Source: Desulfobulbus sp.
GTDB taxonomy: Bacteria > Desulfobacterota > Desulfobulbia > Desulfobulbales > Desulfobulbaceae
Assembly (NCBI GenBank): GCA_030602145.1
Contig: JAUWAH010000149.1
Coordinates: 1 to 6,361, forward strand
Direction: 5' to 3'
DNA length: 6,361 bases
In this document: one piece after another, positions 6,270 through 6,361 of the stretch
Layout of the letters: each line of letters starts with the position of its first letter
Position numbering within the stretch: position 1 is the first letter of the stretch
Notes under the pieces: generated by a model
Seen by the model: only the letters and a program-made list of their open reading frames with translations
Database searches by the model: none
Told to the model about the DNA's origin: nothing
Translations under genes and position numbers: made by a program

Positions 6270-6361
6270 ATGCGTCCCGGCATAGCCGATCGCCGGGCGT
6301 TCACCCTGGTGGAACTGATTGTGGTCATGACGCTCATCGGGCTGGTGGCTTCGTTCGCTGT
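6270..6361 (+). CDS. Type II secretion minor pseudopilin (GspH-like), N-terminal 30 codons only
   Basis: The frame runs off the window edge. It encodes a short basic leader ending DRRA, then FTLVELIVVMTLIGLVASFA, the class III signal and hydrophobic N-helix of a pseudopilin, with Glu at mature position 5. The residue before the cut is Ala10 rather than the usual Gly. ATG 6270 has GGTGAGG (6255-6261) 8 nt upstream; an in-frame GTG at 6249 is less likely. Gene order in type II secretion operons (gspG then gspH) favours GspH, but too little is visible to exclude GspI or GspJ. It was probably co-transcribed with gspG. Confidence 0.82.
   Translation, partial: MRPGIADRRAFTLVELIVVMTLIGLVASFA

Overview
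The window is GC-rich bacterial chromosome. Coding strands favour G or C in the third codon position, which also opens many long antisense shadow frames. The gene content suggests a Gram-negative anaerobe of the former Deltaproteobacteria (Desulfobacterota, perhaps a Desulfobulbus-like group): a pyruvate-dikinase-type PEP synthase, a MoeA-like molybdopterin-binding protein with a cysteine-rich tail, a delta-60-repeat surface protein with a CFI-box C-terminus, and a type II secretion pseudopilin cluster. The taxonomic call is inferred from family content, not from a marker gene.

Layout. Bases 2-1549 (+) hold the last ~515 codons of phosphoenolpyruvate synthase (ppsA), closed by a strong intrinsic terminator at 1575-1609. 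A 62-codon zinc-ribbon gene of the Trm112/YcaR family lies on the minus strand (1706-1894). It is divergent from a 344-aa molybdopterin-binding protein (2120-3154, +). The 225-bp divergent region carries a plausible sigma70 promoter for each gene, with -35 boxes almost back to back. On the plus side it also carries a compact predicted RNA three-way junction with two GAAA tetraloops, just upstream of the ribosome binding site.

After a 151-bp gap comes an 823-aa exported protein (3306-5777). It has six near-perfectly spaced delta-60 repeats, an inserted non-repeat block, an orphan half-repeat, a split fibronectin-III-like domain, a CFI-box and a C-terminal hydrophobic anchor. Three bases after its stop begins gspG, the major type II secretion pseudopilin (5781-6242), followed by the first 30 codons of a second pseudopilin (6270 to the window end).

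How the genes work together. The left half is housekeeping: gluconeogenic PEP formation, a translation/methylation accessory protein, and molybdenum cofactor handling. The right half looks like a secretion operon headed by a large exported surface protein, which makes that protein a candidate client of the secretion system. The two points most worth following up are the structured leader of the molybdopterin-binding gene (a possible cofactor-sensing RNA) and the coupling of the delta-60/CFI-box protein to gspG. No tRNA, rRNA, CRISPR array, insertion sequence or phage gene was seen.
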